This document shows positions 16,329-23,948 of a stretch of DNA of 43,525 nucleotides, piece after piece. Position 1 is the first letter of the stretch. Every line of letters begins with the position of its first letter. This stretch comes from Flavobacteriales bacterium. Its GTDB lineage: Bacteria > Bacteroidota > Bacteroidia > Flavobacteriales > PHOS-HE28. Both the position numbers and the translations under genes were made by a program. The notes under the pieces are model-generated. The model was not told the origin of the DNA. It did not search any database and saw nothing but the letters and a program-made list of their open reading frames with translations. The stretch is from positions 1 through 43,525 of the forward strand of contig SSGN01000161.1 of assembly GCA_008016945.1 (NCBI GenBank), read 5' to 3'.

Positions 16329-17030
16329 CTAACCGGCCATTGCTTCGGCGTGGCCAGCGTACTTACGGGCCGTGTTCGCCTCCTGGCTGTTGGGGAACTC
16401 GGTGGCGATCCGCTTGAAGGCCTTTGCCGCGCTGCTCCAGTTGGCGGCTTGCTGATGCAGGATCCCGGCCTTCATCAGGAACATGGGGGTGATCAGTTCG
16501 TTGCTCACCATGTTGGCCGCTTTTTCGAACTGCTTCACCGCCTCGTCGGTACGGCCGAGCTCCACCAAGGCGTCGCCTTGGTTACCCACGGCCATCACGC
16601 GCAACACATCATCATCCAGATCGGCTTTCTTGTAGTGTTCCAACGCGGCATCGTATTCCCCTTGCTGCATGTAGATGGCACCCAGGTAGTAGTGCGCCAG
16701 CTTGCCGCTCGGGGTGCTGCCGTACTCCTGGGCAATGGTCAGGAATCCGGGCCATTGGTCGTCGCCGTTCAGGGCCTTGTTCAGCGAGTCGATCTCGAAA
16801 TAGTACTGGGCCTTCCACATGTTCTCCGCAGCCTCCGTGGCCTTGGGTTCAGCGATCAGCTTCTTGTAGCCCAGCAAGCCGCCCACCACCACCAACACAC
16901 CCACCACGCCGATGGTGATCGCCTTCTTGTTGTTCTCAATGAACAGCTCGGTGCGCGTGTACACATCACCCAGGTTCACGTCCTTGTTCTCGGGGGTAGA
17001 CTCTTGGTGAGGGTTGATCTTATTGCTCAT
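16329..17030 (-). CDS. TPR protein with single N-terminal transmembrane helix
   Basis: A 233-residue protein. A cytoplasmic N-terminus is followed by one transmembrane helix (about 38-56, AITIGVVGVLVVVGGLLGY) and TPR repeats on the far side (about 105-225, for example AHYYLGAIYMQQGEYDAALEHYKKA and VGNQGDALVELGRTDEAVKQFEKA). The architecture resembles YfgM-type ancillary proteins of the secretion machinery, although the Bacteroidota family is uncharacterised. The tight link with ribH recurs in this phylum to my knowledge, but a functional reason is not evident. Confidence 0.8.
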   Translation of the reverse strand: MSNKINPHQESTPENKDVNLGDVYTRTELFIENNKKAITIGVVGVLVVVGGLLGYKKLIAEPKATEAAENMWKAQYYFEIDSLNKALNGDDQWPGFLTIAQEYGSTPSGKLAHYYLGAIYMQQGEYDAALEHYKKADLDDDVLRVMAVGNQGDALVELGRTDEAVKQFEKAANMVSNELITPMFLMKAGILHQQAANWSSAAKAFKRIATEFPNSQEANTARKYAGHAEAMAG

Positions 17031-17079
17031 GGTGTGAAGCCGTGGCTTGATGCAGGGGCGTGGTCGGTCTAAGAAGCGG

Positions 17080-17087
17080 CAAAAGTA
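17080..17087 (-). promoter_or_regulatory. -7 box (TACTTTTG) for the TPR-ribH operon
   Basis: The minus strand reads TACTTTTG, an exact TAnnTTTG match, ending 49 nt before the ATG at 17030. It also serves as the left border of the divergent region with recF. Confidence 0.65.
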
Positions 17088-17239
17088 GACCTTTTACGGA
17101 CTTGGGGGGCGGTCTCATTCCGTGTTATGGACAATGGCGGGTCAAAAGCGCGTGCATCCGGCTGCCGCCCGGGACCGCAGGGTGTACCGTACCCCCAAGG
17201 CCTGCATGGGTGGCTCGGCTCCGCCCCGGGACCCGCCAC

Positions 17240-17247
17240 TACCTTTG
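17240..17247 (+). promoter_or_regulatory. -7 box (TACCTTTG) seven bases before the recF ATG
   Basis: Exact TAnnTTTG match with only 7 nt between the box and the ATG at 17255. With the usual initiation a few bases downstream of the box, the recF mRNA would start at or next to its ATG. Confidence 0.65.
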
Positions 17248-17254
17248 TGCTTCC

Positions 17255-18388
17255 ATGGCCTTTCACCTGTCCCGCCTTACGCTCTTCCAATTCCGCAACC
17301 ACCGCGAGGCGGAGGTGGACCTGGGGCCCGAAGTGAACTGCTTCGTGGGGCCGAACGGGGTGGGGAAGACCAACCTGCTCGATGCCGTCCACTACCTCTC
17401 CCTGGCCAAGAGCTATTTCGACCCGGTGGATAGCCACAACATCCTGCATGGGGAGGACCTGTTCATGGTACAGGGGGTGATGTGCACCGCCGAGGGCGAC
17501 GATGCGATCCTATGCAGTGTGCGGGCTGGCCAGCGCAAGATCCTGAGCCGCAACAGGAAGGAGTACGATCGGCTGGCCGACCACGTTGGGCGCTATCCGA
17601 TGGTGATGATCACCCCGTACGATGGGCAGTTGATCCTCGAAGGCTCCGAGGTACGCCGCCGTTTCCTCGATGGCCTCATCGCCCAGTTCGACCGGGGCTA
17701 CCTGGATGCCCTGATCCGGTACAATAGGGCCATGGCCCAGCGCAACACCATGCTCAAACGCTTCGCCGAACAGGGGGGCGGGTCGTTGGAGCTCCTGGAG
17801 CCATGGGACGAGCAGCTGATCACCCACGGCAGTACCGTTTTCGAGGTACGCCGGACCTTCATGCAAGAGCTGGTGCCCCTGCTGGCACTGCACTATGCCG
17901 GCATCAGTGCCGGTCCGGAACAGGTGGCCTTGGAATACCGCTCCGCGTTGGAAGCCACCCCCCTTCGGACCCTTTTGCACCAAGCCTGGGACCGCGACCG
18001 TATGGCCGGGCACACCACACAGGGCGTTCACAAGGACGACCTGGTCTTCTCCATCAACGGACAGCCGCTGAAACGATATGGCTCACAAGGCCAACAGAAG
18101 ACCTATCTGATCGCCCTGAAGCTGGCCCAGTTCGACCTTACCCAGCAGCGTAGTGGCCAGCGGCCCATTCTATTGTTGGACGACATATTCGACAAGATCG
18201 ACCCCCAGCGTATGCGCCACCTGCTGAAACTGCTCAGCGGCCAGCGCTTCGGACAGGTCCTGATCACCGATACCGATGCCTCCCGGCTGCATGCCGCGCT
18301 GGACGGCCTGGACCTGGACGTGCGCTTCTTCCACCTCGACCATGATACGCCCCTGACCCGTGAAAAAGTCGAACGAACAGTCGCTTAG
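17255..18388 (+). CDS. recF: DNA replication/repair protein RecF
   Basis: A 377-residue SMC-like ATPase. It acts with RecO and RecR to load RecA at single-strand gaps. Walker A is GPNGVGKTN (about 32-40). The ABC-type signature region is in GSQGQQKTYLIALKLAQ and Walker B in ILLLDDIFDKID near the C-terminus. The N-terminal LTLFQFRNH is typical of RecF. Upstream in-frame codons exist to 17060, but the -7 box directly before 17255 and the family length support the ATG there. It overlaps the DUF721 gene by 29 bp. dnaA, dnaN and gyrB, with which recF is often grouped, are absent here. Confidence 0.95.
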   Translation: MAFHLSRLTLFQFRNHREAEVDLGPEVNCFVGPNGVGKTNLLDAVHYLSLAKSYFDPVDSHNILHGEDLFMVQGVMCTAEGDDAILCSVRAGQRKILSRNRKEYDRLADHVGRYPMVMITPYDGQLILEGSEVRRRFLDGLIAQFDRGYLDALIRYNRAMAQRNTMLKRFAEQGGGSLELLEPWDEQLITHGSTVFEVRRTFMQELVPLLALHYAGISAGPEQVALEYRSALEATPLRTLLHQAWDRDRMAGHTTQGVHKDDLVFSINGQPLKRYGSQGQQKTYLIALKLAQFDLTQQRSGQRPILLLDDIFDKIDPQRMRHLLKLLSGQRFGQVLITDTDASRLHAALDGLDLDVRFFHLDHDTPLTREKVERTVA

Positions 18389-18650
18389 AACGGCCATGGA
18401 CCTGCTGATCGACTCCTATGGCATGCGGGAGAAGATGGACGAGTTGGATATCACCACCGGCTGGGACGAGGCCGTGGGACCCATGATCGCGCGACACACC
18501 AAGAGCGTACGGCTGCGCAAAGGCCGCCTCAGTGTGAAGGTCGATTCCGCACCACTACGCCACGAACTCACCTTCATGCGCGAAACGCTGGTGGAGATCC
18601 TCAACCGCAGGGCCGGAAAGAAGGTGGTGGAGGAGATCATCCTGGAGTGA
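18360..18650 (+). CDS. DUF721 (DciA-like) protein
   Basis: A 96-residue protein starting with GTG at 18360, inside the end of recF. This start gives the N-terminus MKKSNEQSLRTAMDLLIDSY, which is what Bacteroidota DUF721 proteins look like (R/K-S-N-E-Q-S), so it is preferred to the later ATG at 18396. The domain core includes W-D-E-A-V-G-P-M-I-A-R-H-T (about 38-50) and the RLSVKVDSAPLRHEL segment. DUF721 includes DciA, a loader of the replicative helicase DnaB in bacteria lacking DnaC/DnaI. Pairing with recF fits a replication/repair role. A DciA function here is inferred from the domain. Confidence 0.85.
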   Translation: MKKSNEQSLRTAMDLLIDSYGMREKMDELDITTGWDEAVGPMIARHTKSVRLRKGRLSVKVDSAPLRHELTFMRETLVEILNRRAGKKVVEEIILE

Positions 18651-18757
18651 GCGACCTGGCCCTGGTCCCGCATCGGGAGCAGAGGCTGATACCGGGGCTT
18701 CGGAACGGCAGGTGAACGAATGCCACGCATCTTCGGCCGCTCTCGAACATTCAATAA

Positions 18758-18918
18758 TACCATTTCGCAATAGAAGGCCGTCCAAAGATGTGCCGCTATT
18801 TTTTCGTAGGCCGATACGAAGAGGTCGCAGCGTAGCGGTGCCTACGGTGCGATCTCTTCGGAGAAGGCATGCGGAAAAAGAGCAAGCAGATCGGATGGTT
18901 TTCTATTGCGAAATGGTA
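18758..18918. repeat. 161-bp palindromic element with 18-bp perfect terminal inverted repeats
   Basis: TACCATTTCGCAATAGAA (18758-18775) recurs inverted at 18901-18918. The arms continue imperfectly inward, and the centre contains a 13-bp near-perfect stem, CGAAGAGGTCGCA (18817-18829) against TGCGATCTCTTCG (18848-18860). A small CGTAG/CTACG stem sits at the tip. The whole element can fold into a single long hairpin. It has no ORF of its own and is flanked by AATAA and TAATG, with A/T-rich ends unlike the surroundings. It resembles a MITE or a large REP-type element. The rest of the 18651-19019 spacer holds no gene or terminator that I can support. Confidence 0.8.
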
Positions 18919-19019
18919 TAATGTATGGGCGAGTGATCCATCGATCGAACACCACGCCCCGCCGGACCAACGGACAAGGAGCGAGAAAAGCGCATCACCA
19001 GGGCATCCGCACAACGGCC

Positions 19020-19832
19020 TCAACTCCTGCTCCAACCGCCGAACTCGATCCGGACCGTATCGTCCTGTTGCACACCGAACAGCCGTGCGGCTCCTCCACC
19101 ATGGCCCTCCACGCCTTTATTCACTGCGATCTCCAGCAATCCGGCAGCATTGAAGAAGGCCAGCCTTTCCCCCTGTGGAACATCGCCATAGGTCGTGTGG
19201 ATCCTGGTGATATCGTCGGCTCGATGGCCGAAACTGATCTTGAAGGTGCGGCCCTTGCCCACCTCCGCGAACAGTTGCTGCCGCACATTGGTCACCAGGT
19301 TGCCATAACTGTCGATATAGAGCACCCGGCCTCGGATGCTCGTGGCATCCACGGCCGGCTGAAAGCCGAGCAGTTCCTTCACCCGGGCCACCTTGCGGCC
19401 GATCACATCCATGGTGCCACCGCGTGCGATATGACAGGCCGCCTTCACGAACACGCTGCGCGTGGGGAAGGCCACATGGTCCTCGTCCAGCTTCATGGTC
19501 AGTTCGAACGCTTCATGGGGCTGTCCCTCGAAGAGCAATCCGAAGATGCCGTTGTCCGCACCGATGAAGAAATGACCGTCGTGGCGTACCACCAAGTGCG
19601 GGGTCTGCCCGTCGGCCTCGGGATTCACCCCGATGATGTGGATCGTGCCACGGGGGAATTCCGGGTAGGCCTGGCGCAGTACGAATGCGGCCTGCCCACT
19701 GTCGAACGCTTTGATGGCATGGCTCACGTCCACGATCCGTGCCTCGGGGAATTGTGTCCAGATGGCACCTTTCACCGTGGCCACATAGTGGTCCTTCAGG
19801 CCCATGTCGGTGGTGAGGGTGATGATCGCCAT
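19020..19832 (-). CDS. SAM hydroxide adenosyltransferase (DUF62 family)
   Basis: A 270-residue protein of the S-adenosyl-L-methionine hydrolase family (adenosine-forming), related to fluorinase and chlorinase. It uses water to convert SAM to adenosine and methionine. Motifs: TLTTDMGLKDHYVATVKGA (about 5-23), DVSHAIKAFDSGQAAFVLR (about 35-53), FIGADNGIFGLL and the C-terminal-domain YIDSYGNLVTNV. The plain DUF62 pattern, without a halogenase-like insertion that I can identify, favours the hydroxide enzyme. The physiological role is not settled. Divergent from phoH, with a consensus -7 box 45 nt upstream. Confidence 0.88.
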   Translation of the reverse strand: MAIITLTTDMGLKDHYVATVKGAIWTQFPEARIVDVSHAIKAFDSGQAAFVLRQAYPEFPRGTIHIIGVNPEADGQTPHLVVRHDGHFFIGADNGIFGLLFEGQPHEAFELTMKLDEDHVAFPTRSVFVKAACHIARGGTMDVIGRKVARVKELLGFQPAVDATSIRGRVLYIDSYGNLVTNVRQQLFAEVGKGRTFKISFGHRADDITRIHTTYGDVPQGERLAFFNAAGLLEIAVNKGVEGHGGGAARLFGVQQDDTVRIEFGGWSRS

Positions 19833-19863
19833 GTCTGCGGAATACGGATGTGAAGGCGTGGAC

Positions 19864-19871
19864 TACCTTCG
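19864..19871 (+). promoter_or_regulatory. near-consensus -7 box (TACCTTCG), candidate for phoH-purC
   Basis: One mismatch to TAnnTTTG; same sequence as the box before the MazG-like gene. It lies 65 nt before the likely phoH start and overlaps the divergent promoter region of the DUF62 gene. Confidence 0.35.
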
Positions 19872-19876
19872 GCGCT

Positions 19877-19884
19877 CAAAACTA
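19877..19884 (-). promoter_or_regulatory. -7 box (TAGTTTTG) for the DUF62 gene
   Basis: Exact TAnnTTTG match on the minus strand, 44 nt upstream of the ATG at 19832. Confidence 0.6.
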
Positions 19885-19936
19885 TCCCCCTACCAAAGGG
19901 GCATTCGGCAGAAGAAATCAACAACGGAAAGTTACT

Positions 19937-20899
19937 TTGATCGAAAAGCTGATCACCATCACCGGCGTGGCCCCTGTGGAGGTCCTGGGCGCCAACGATG
20001 CCAACCTGCGCCAGATACGAACCCACTTCCCCAAGCTGAGCATCATCGCCCGTGGCGATACCTTGAAAGTGAGCGGTACGGTCGAGGAGCTCTCCCGTTT
20101 CGAGGAGCGGTTCGCCCAGCTCGTGGAACATGCCGTGCGCTACAACGAGCTTCCGCGCAAGGTGCTGGATGATATCATGGGCAGCGCCGGGCCGGGTGAG
20201 CGGGAGAACGTGGAGGAGGCCGATGTGCTCGTGTATGGCAATGCGGGCTTGCGTGTGAAGGCCCGTACACGCAACCAGGAACGGTTGGTGGAAGCCGTGG
20301 AAGGCAGCGACATGGTCTTTGCCATCGGCCCTGCCGGCACCGGCAAGACATACACGGCGGTGGCATTGGCCGTCCGTGCGCTGAAGGAGCGCAAAGTGCG
20401 GCGCATCGTGCTCACCCGCCCTGCGGTGGAAGCCGGGGAGAATCTCGGTTTCCTGCCTGGTGATCTGCGCGAGAAGCTCGATCCCTACCTGCAGCCGCTC
20501 TACGACGCACTACGCGAGATGATCCCGGCATCCAAGCTCGCCGACCACCTGGACGAAGGGGTGATCCAGATCGCGCCACTGGCGTTCATGCGGGGACGTA
20601 CCCTGGACCACGCGTTCGTGATCCTGGATGAAGCACAGAACGCCACCATGACGCAGATGAAGATGTTCCTCACCCGCATGGGGCGCAACGCCAAGTTCGT
20701 CATCACCGGCGATGCCACCCAAGTGGACCTTCCCGACAGACAGCCCAGTGGCCTGCTGCCCGTGGTGAACATGCTGCGCGCAGTGGAGGGGGTCACCGTG
20801 GTGGAGCTCGACGAGAAGGATGTGATCCGGCATGAGCTGGTGACCAGGGTTTTGAAGGCATTCCGTGAAATGGAGGACAACACCGGAGTAAGAAGATGA
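19937..20899 (+). CDS. phoH: PhoH-family ATPase
   Basis: A 320-residue protein if started at TTG 19937 (TTG-ATC-GAA-AAG). An upstream in-frame ATG at 19850 would add 29 poorly matching residues, so the exact start is uncertain. An N-terminal region (ANLRQIRTHFPKLSIIARGD, resembling a KH-like segment) precedes the ATPase: Walker A GPAGTGKT (about 136-143) and Walker B FVILDEAQN, with ITGDATQVDLP downstream. This is the standard PhoH/PhoL arrangement; members are thought to be RNA-related ATPases or helicases. The stop overlaps the purC start as ATGA, so the two are translationally coupled. Confidence 0.92.
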   Translation: MIEKLITITGVAPVEVLGANDANLRQIRTHFPKLSIIARGDTLKVSGTVEELSRFEERFAQLVEHAVRYNELPRKVLDDIMGSAGPGERENVEEADVLVYGNAGLRVKARTRNQERLVEAVEGSDMVFAIGPAGTGKTYTAVALAVRALKERKVRRIVLTRPAVEAGENLGFLPGDLREKLDPYLQPLYDALREMIPASKLADHLDEGVIQIAPLAFMRGRTLDHAFVILDEAQNATMTQMKMFLTRMGRNAKFVITGDATQVDLPDRQPSGLLPVVNMLRAVEGVTVVELDEKDVIRHELVTRVLKAFREMEDNTGVRR

Positions 20900-21867
20900 G
20901 CACCGAGAACGATGGCACCCTGATGCGTTCCGAACTGGACCTGCCCGGAGTGGCGAACGTGTACCGGGGCAAGGTGCGAGACGTGTACCACCTGGCCGAT
21001 GGGCGTACGATCCTGGTGGCCAGCGACCGGATCAGCGCGTTCGATGTGGTGTTGCCACGCGGTATCCCCCAGAAGGGACAGGTGCTCACCCAATTGAGTT
21101 GGCACATGCTCCAGGCAACAGCGCACGTGGCCCCGAATTGGGCCATCGCTTCACCCGACCCCAATGTGGTAGTTGGCCATACCGCGCATACCGTACCGGT
21201 GGAGATGGTGGTGCGCGGCTACCTCGCTGGGCACGCCTGGCGCCAGTACAGAGCGGGGCACCGGGTACTTTGCGGGGCGCCCATGCCCGAAGGGTTGAAG
21301 GAGAACGACCCCTTCCCACGACCGCTTATCACGCCGAGCACCAAGGCCGCCGAAGGACATGATGAGGACATCACGCCCGAGGAGATCCTCGCACGTGGCC
21401 TCTGCACCCCGGAGGAGTGGGACACCATGTGCCGGTACGCCCTCGCCCTCTTCACCGAAGGCACGCGCATGGCCGCACGCCAGGGACTGATCCTGGTGGA
21501 CACCAAATATGAGTTCGGACGCACAAGCGATGGCCGCATCCTGCTCATAGACGAGATCCACACCCCCGATAGTTCGCGCTACTTCCATGCGGAAGGCTAT
21601 GAGGAACGCCAGGCACGCGGAGAGCCTCAACGACAACTGAGCAAGGAGTTCGTACGCGAATGGCTGATCGCCCATGATTTCATGGGCAAGGAGGGGCAGG
21701 TGGTACCACCTATGGACGATGCCTTCGTTCACCGCGTAACGGACCGCTATGTCGAACTGTACGAACGGATCACAGGAGAGGTGCTTATCCCGGCGCCGAC
21801 GGATGATATGAACGGGCGGGTGCAACGTGCGTTGTCCACCTATTTGAAAGAGACCGCCCCGCGATAG
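20896..21867 (+). CDS. purC: phosphoribosylaminoimidazole-succinocarboxamide synthase
   Basis: A 323-residue enzyme of purine synthesis (ATP-dependent joining of CAIR and aspartate to SAICAR). Motifs: YRGKVRDVYHL (about 23-33), ASDRISAFDVVLP (about 41-53), the VEMVVRGYLAGHAW block and LILVDTKYEFGR followed by IDEIHTPDSSRYF. At over 300 residues it belongs to the longer, yeast-like PurC group common in Bacteroidota rather than the roughly 237-residue E. coli type. It is coupled to phoH. No terminator is visible after it. Confidence 0.97.
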   Translation: MSTENDGTLMRSELDLPGVANVYRGKVRDVYHLADGRTILVASDRISAFDVVLPRGIPQKGQVLTQLSWHMLQATAHVAPNWAIASPDPNVVVGHTAHTVPVEMVVRGYLAGHAWRQYRAGHRVLCGAPMPEGLKENDPFPRPLITPSTKAAEGHDEDITPEEILARGLCTPEEWDTMCRYALALFTEGTRMAARQGLILVDTKYEFGRTSDGRILLIDEIHTPDSSRYFHAEGYEERQARGEPQRQLSKEFVREWLIAHDFMGKEGQVVPPMDDAFVHRVTDRYVELYERITGEVLIPAPTDDMNGRVQRALSTYLKETAPR

Positions 21868-22180
21868 GCCGCCGGTCAACAGCAAGCCGTGCGGTCGATC
21901 GTAGCCCGATCCGACTTTGGCGTGGGCCGGACCACTCGGTCCATTCCCCCAGACCTTCACCGTCGTGGTCGTTCCGGTGCACCGGCCTTCCGCAGCATTG
22001 CTGCCAACCGATCTGCGCCATCGCGAAGCAATGTCCCTGTTGCATCGTTCGGCGAAAGGCTGCAGCCCTTCCCCGCAGGGACGAAGCCTCGGAGAAGCCA
22101 TGGGGGCCATCGGTCGGGATGGAATGCCCCGTGGAGCGTGAGCCTTCCGTCCGCTACCGGAAGGGACATGGATAGCGGGC
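21868..22180. other. intergenic spacer without recognised gene
   Basis: This 313-bp, GC-rich spacer separates purC from the convergent acyltransferase gene. Open frames here are continuations of frames antisense to purC and show no protein family I recognise. I see no strong terminator, promoter box or repeat partner within the window. Confidence 0.5.
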
Positions 22181-23293
22181 TCAGGCCGCAACAGGGATCG
22201 CAGCCGTGGTGGCCTTGCGAAGTACGCCACGACCACCGGTGAGCAGGCTGTAGGTGCGGGGGGCGTGGCGAAGCAACCATGCTGCCATGGCGAAACAAAC
22301 GGTAATGGTGATCGTCGGTGCTGCGCAATAGACCAGTAACGCCTTCATGGGCCCATGGCCGGGAAGCATGAACAAGATCTTCTTCACCACGGTGAGCAAG
22401 GGTTCGTGGCTTACGTACAGGAAGAAGGAGAACCGGGTAAGCGGATAGAGCGCGAGTTGCTTCACATCCCTGTCCTTCACCAAGAGGTCATAGCCCACCC
22501 ATACCGCCACCAGCCCCCACAGCACGGCCAGGTGGTGGATCTGCCTGATCACCGCGATATCGACGGATCGAGTTAAGACCAGCCCGGTCTTCACGGCCAG
22601 TAATGCCAACCACCCGATGACGATCACAAGCCGTTGGCGCGGCCCTATGTGTGGTTCTTGGGTTGGGCCACGCATCGCCAGCCATGCACCGGCCATGTAG
22701 AACGGCAGGGACCCATTGTTCAGGATCACCAGATCAACCTCGAAGAGCCAGGTGAGTGTGGGGGGGAGGATGGCCAGGATCCCTGCCCAGCGCACCGCGT
22801 ACTGGATCAACGGGGTCAGTGCGAACAGGATCATCAGGTCGCGCAAGAACCAGAGTTGGTAAGGAATGGGGTCGACCAGGATCTTCTCCAGCAGCTGAAA
22901 GGGGGAGAGCCCCCATACCTGGTTGTTCGGAAAGAAGGTACGCATGGCCGCTGGCCATTGCATGATGCCATAGGCCAGCAAGCCGATGAGCGACCAAAGC
23001 ATGTACGGAAGCGCGATGGTACGCATCCGTTTGATGAACTGGATACGGGTTCCGTTCTTCGTCTTGATCACGGCGGCAACGAAGAAGTAACCCGAGAGGA
23101 TGAAGAACATCGGCACCCTGAACTTCGCCAGCCCCTGACTGATGAAGTACTGGATCGCGAACACCAAGCCATCCAAGGACATGGCAACGCCGGTGAAGGT
23201 GTTGCTGGGGTAGGTATAGGCGTGCACCAACGTCAACAACACCATGGTGAACAGCGTCACCACGCGGACCTTGTCGCTCAGATAGGCGTTCAT
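22181..23293 (-). CDS. acyltransferase 3 family membrane protein
   Basis: A 370-residue integral membrane protein with about ten predicted helices, started at ATG 23293 (MNAYLSDKVRVVTLFTMVLL), where the first helix begins; upstream codons are not family-like. The segments FRVPMFFILSGYFFVAAV (about 55-72) and the late FFLYVSHEPLLTVVKK match the acyltransferase_3/OafA-type pattern. Such proteins transfer acyl groups to sugars of surface glycans; the acceptor is unknown here. It is not visibly part of a polysaccharide cluster. Confidence 0.85.
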   Translation of the reverse strand: MNAYLSDKVRVVTLFTMVLLTLVHAYTYPSNTFTGVAMSLDGLVFAIQYFISQGLAKFRVPMFFILSGYFFVAAVIKTKNGTRIQFIKRMRTIALPYMLWSLIGLLAYGIMQWPAAMRTFFPNNQVWGLSPFQLLEKILVDPIPYQLWFLRDLMILFALTPLIQYAVRWAGILAILPPTLTWLFEVDLVILNNGSLPFYMAGAWLAMRGPTQEPHIGPRQRLVIVIGWLALLAVKTGLVLTRSVDIAVIRQIHHLAVLWGLVAVWVGYDLLVKDRDVKQLALYPLTRFSFFLYVSHEPLLTVVKKILFMLPGHGPMKALLVYCAAPTITITVCFAMAAWLLRHAPRTYSLLTGGRGVLRKATTAAIPVAA

Positions 23294-23368
23294 CACCGGT
23301 GTAAATATGCGCAACTCACCGCCGGTGTGCCACGAACCTCCCTGGCCGGATAAGGTCAAGGGCGGTCT

Positions 23369-23908
23369 TCAGACCACCAGGCGCTGGCGCAGTATCGCCT
23401 GCAGGTCGCCCAGCATGGTGGCCTTGTGCGGATCCATCTCTGCACCGGTCGCGCCCTCGAGCCGTTGAAGCGCCGTTCCGATCTCGTCCGCACCCCAGAC
23501 CTCCTGGTTCTCGATCACGGTGAGGCACTCGAAACACTCGCTCACGTCCCCTTCCAGGGCGATGTCCACGAAAGTTCCCAGACGTCCTTTCACATCGATC
23601 CCGGCATTCCAGAAAGTGCTTAGCACCACGGGGCGCACACGCTTCAAGGTGGGTTCTTCCAAGGCTTCGAACAGGGCCACATCGGCCTGTGGGGCCTTCA
23701 CTTCGAACAGCATCGCGGTGATCCGCTGCCGCACCGCTGTGGAACTGCTGCTGGCAAGGGCGGTGAGCAACGGACGGATGGCACGGGCATCACCCTCCTG
23801 GCCGATCCGGGTGAGGGCGCTAAGAACCTCTTCGTCGTCCTTGCTCAGTAACGAAGCGAATGCCAGATCCATCCGCTTGGTCTTCGCCGCCTTGCTCGTG
23901 TCGCCCAT
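23369..23908 (-). CDS. HEAT-repeat domain protein
   Basis: A 179-residue, all-helical protein with HEAT-like repeats (VLSALTRIGQEGDARAIRPL, about 27-46, and DVALFEALEEPTLKRVRPVV). It has no signal peptide or catalytic motif. ATG 23908 is preceded by an exact consensus -7 box 18 nt upstream, which sets the start and excludes the longer upstream frame. Probably a protein-binding scaffold. Function unknown. Confidence 0.75.
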   Translation of the reverse strand: MGDTSKAAKTKRMDLAFASLLSKDDEEVLSALTRIGQEGDARAIRPLLTALASSSSTAVRQRITAMLFEVKAPQADVALFEALEEPTLKRVRPVVLSTFWNAGIDVKGRLGTFVDIALEGDVSECFECLTVIENQEVWGADEIGTALQRLEGATGAEMDPHKATMLGDLQAILRQRLVV

Positions 23909-23926
23909 GGTCCGTGGATATGGGCA

Positions 23927-23934
23927 CAAAGGTA
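23927..23934 (-). promoter_or_regulatory. -7 box (TACCTTTG) for the HEAT-repeat gene
   Basis: Exact TAnnTTTG match on the minus strand, 18 nt before the ATG at 23908 and inside the 40-bp gap after the PorG-like gene. Confidence 0.65.
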
Positions 23935-23948
23935 TCGCGGTCCACCGG

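Noticed and set aside
17060..17254. Extension of RecF by 65 residues upstream
   Set aside because: The added residues are not RecF-like, and a consensus -7 promoter box lies within this stretch directly before ATG 17255.
17255..18650. Possible oriC region next to recF
   Set aside because: No dnaA, dnaN or gyrB is near and I saw no cluster of DnaA boxes.
19020..19832. Fluorinase or chlorinase
   Set aside because: Overall it follows the ordinary DUF62 hydroxide adenosyltransferase pattern, I could not identify a halogenase-specific insertion, and there is no biosynthetic cluster around it.
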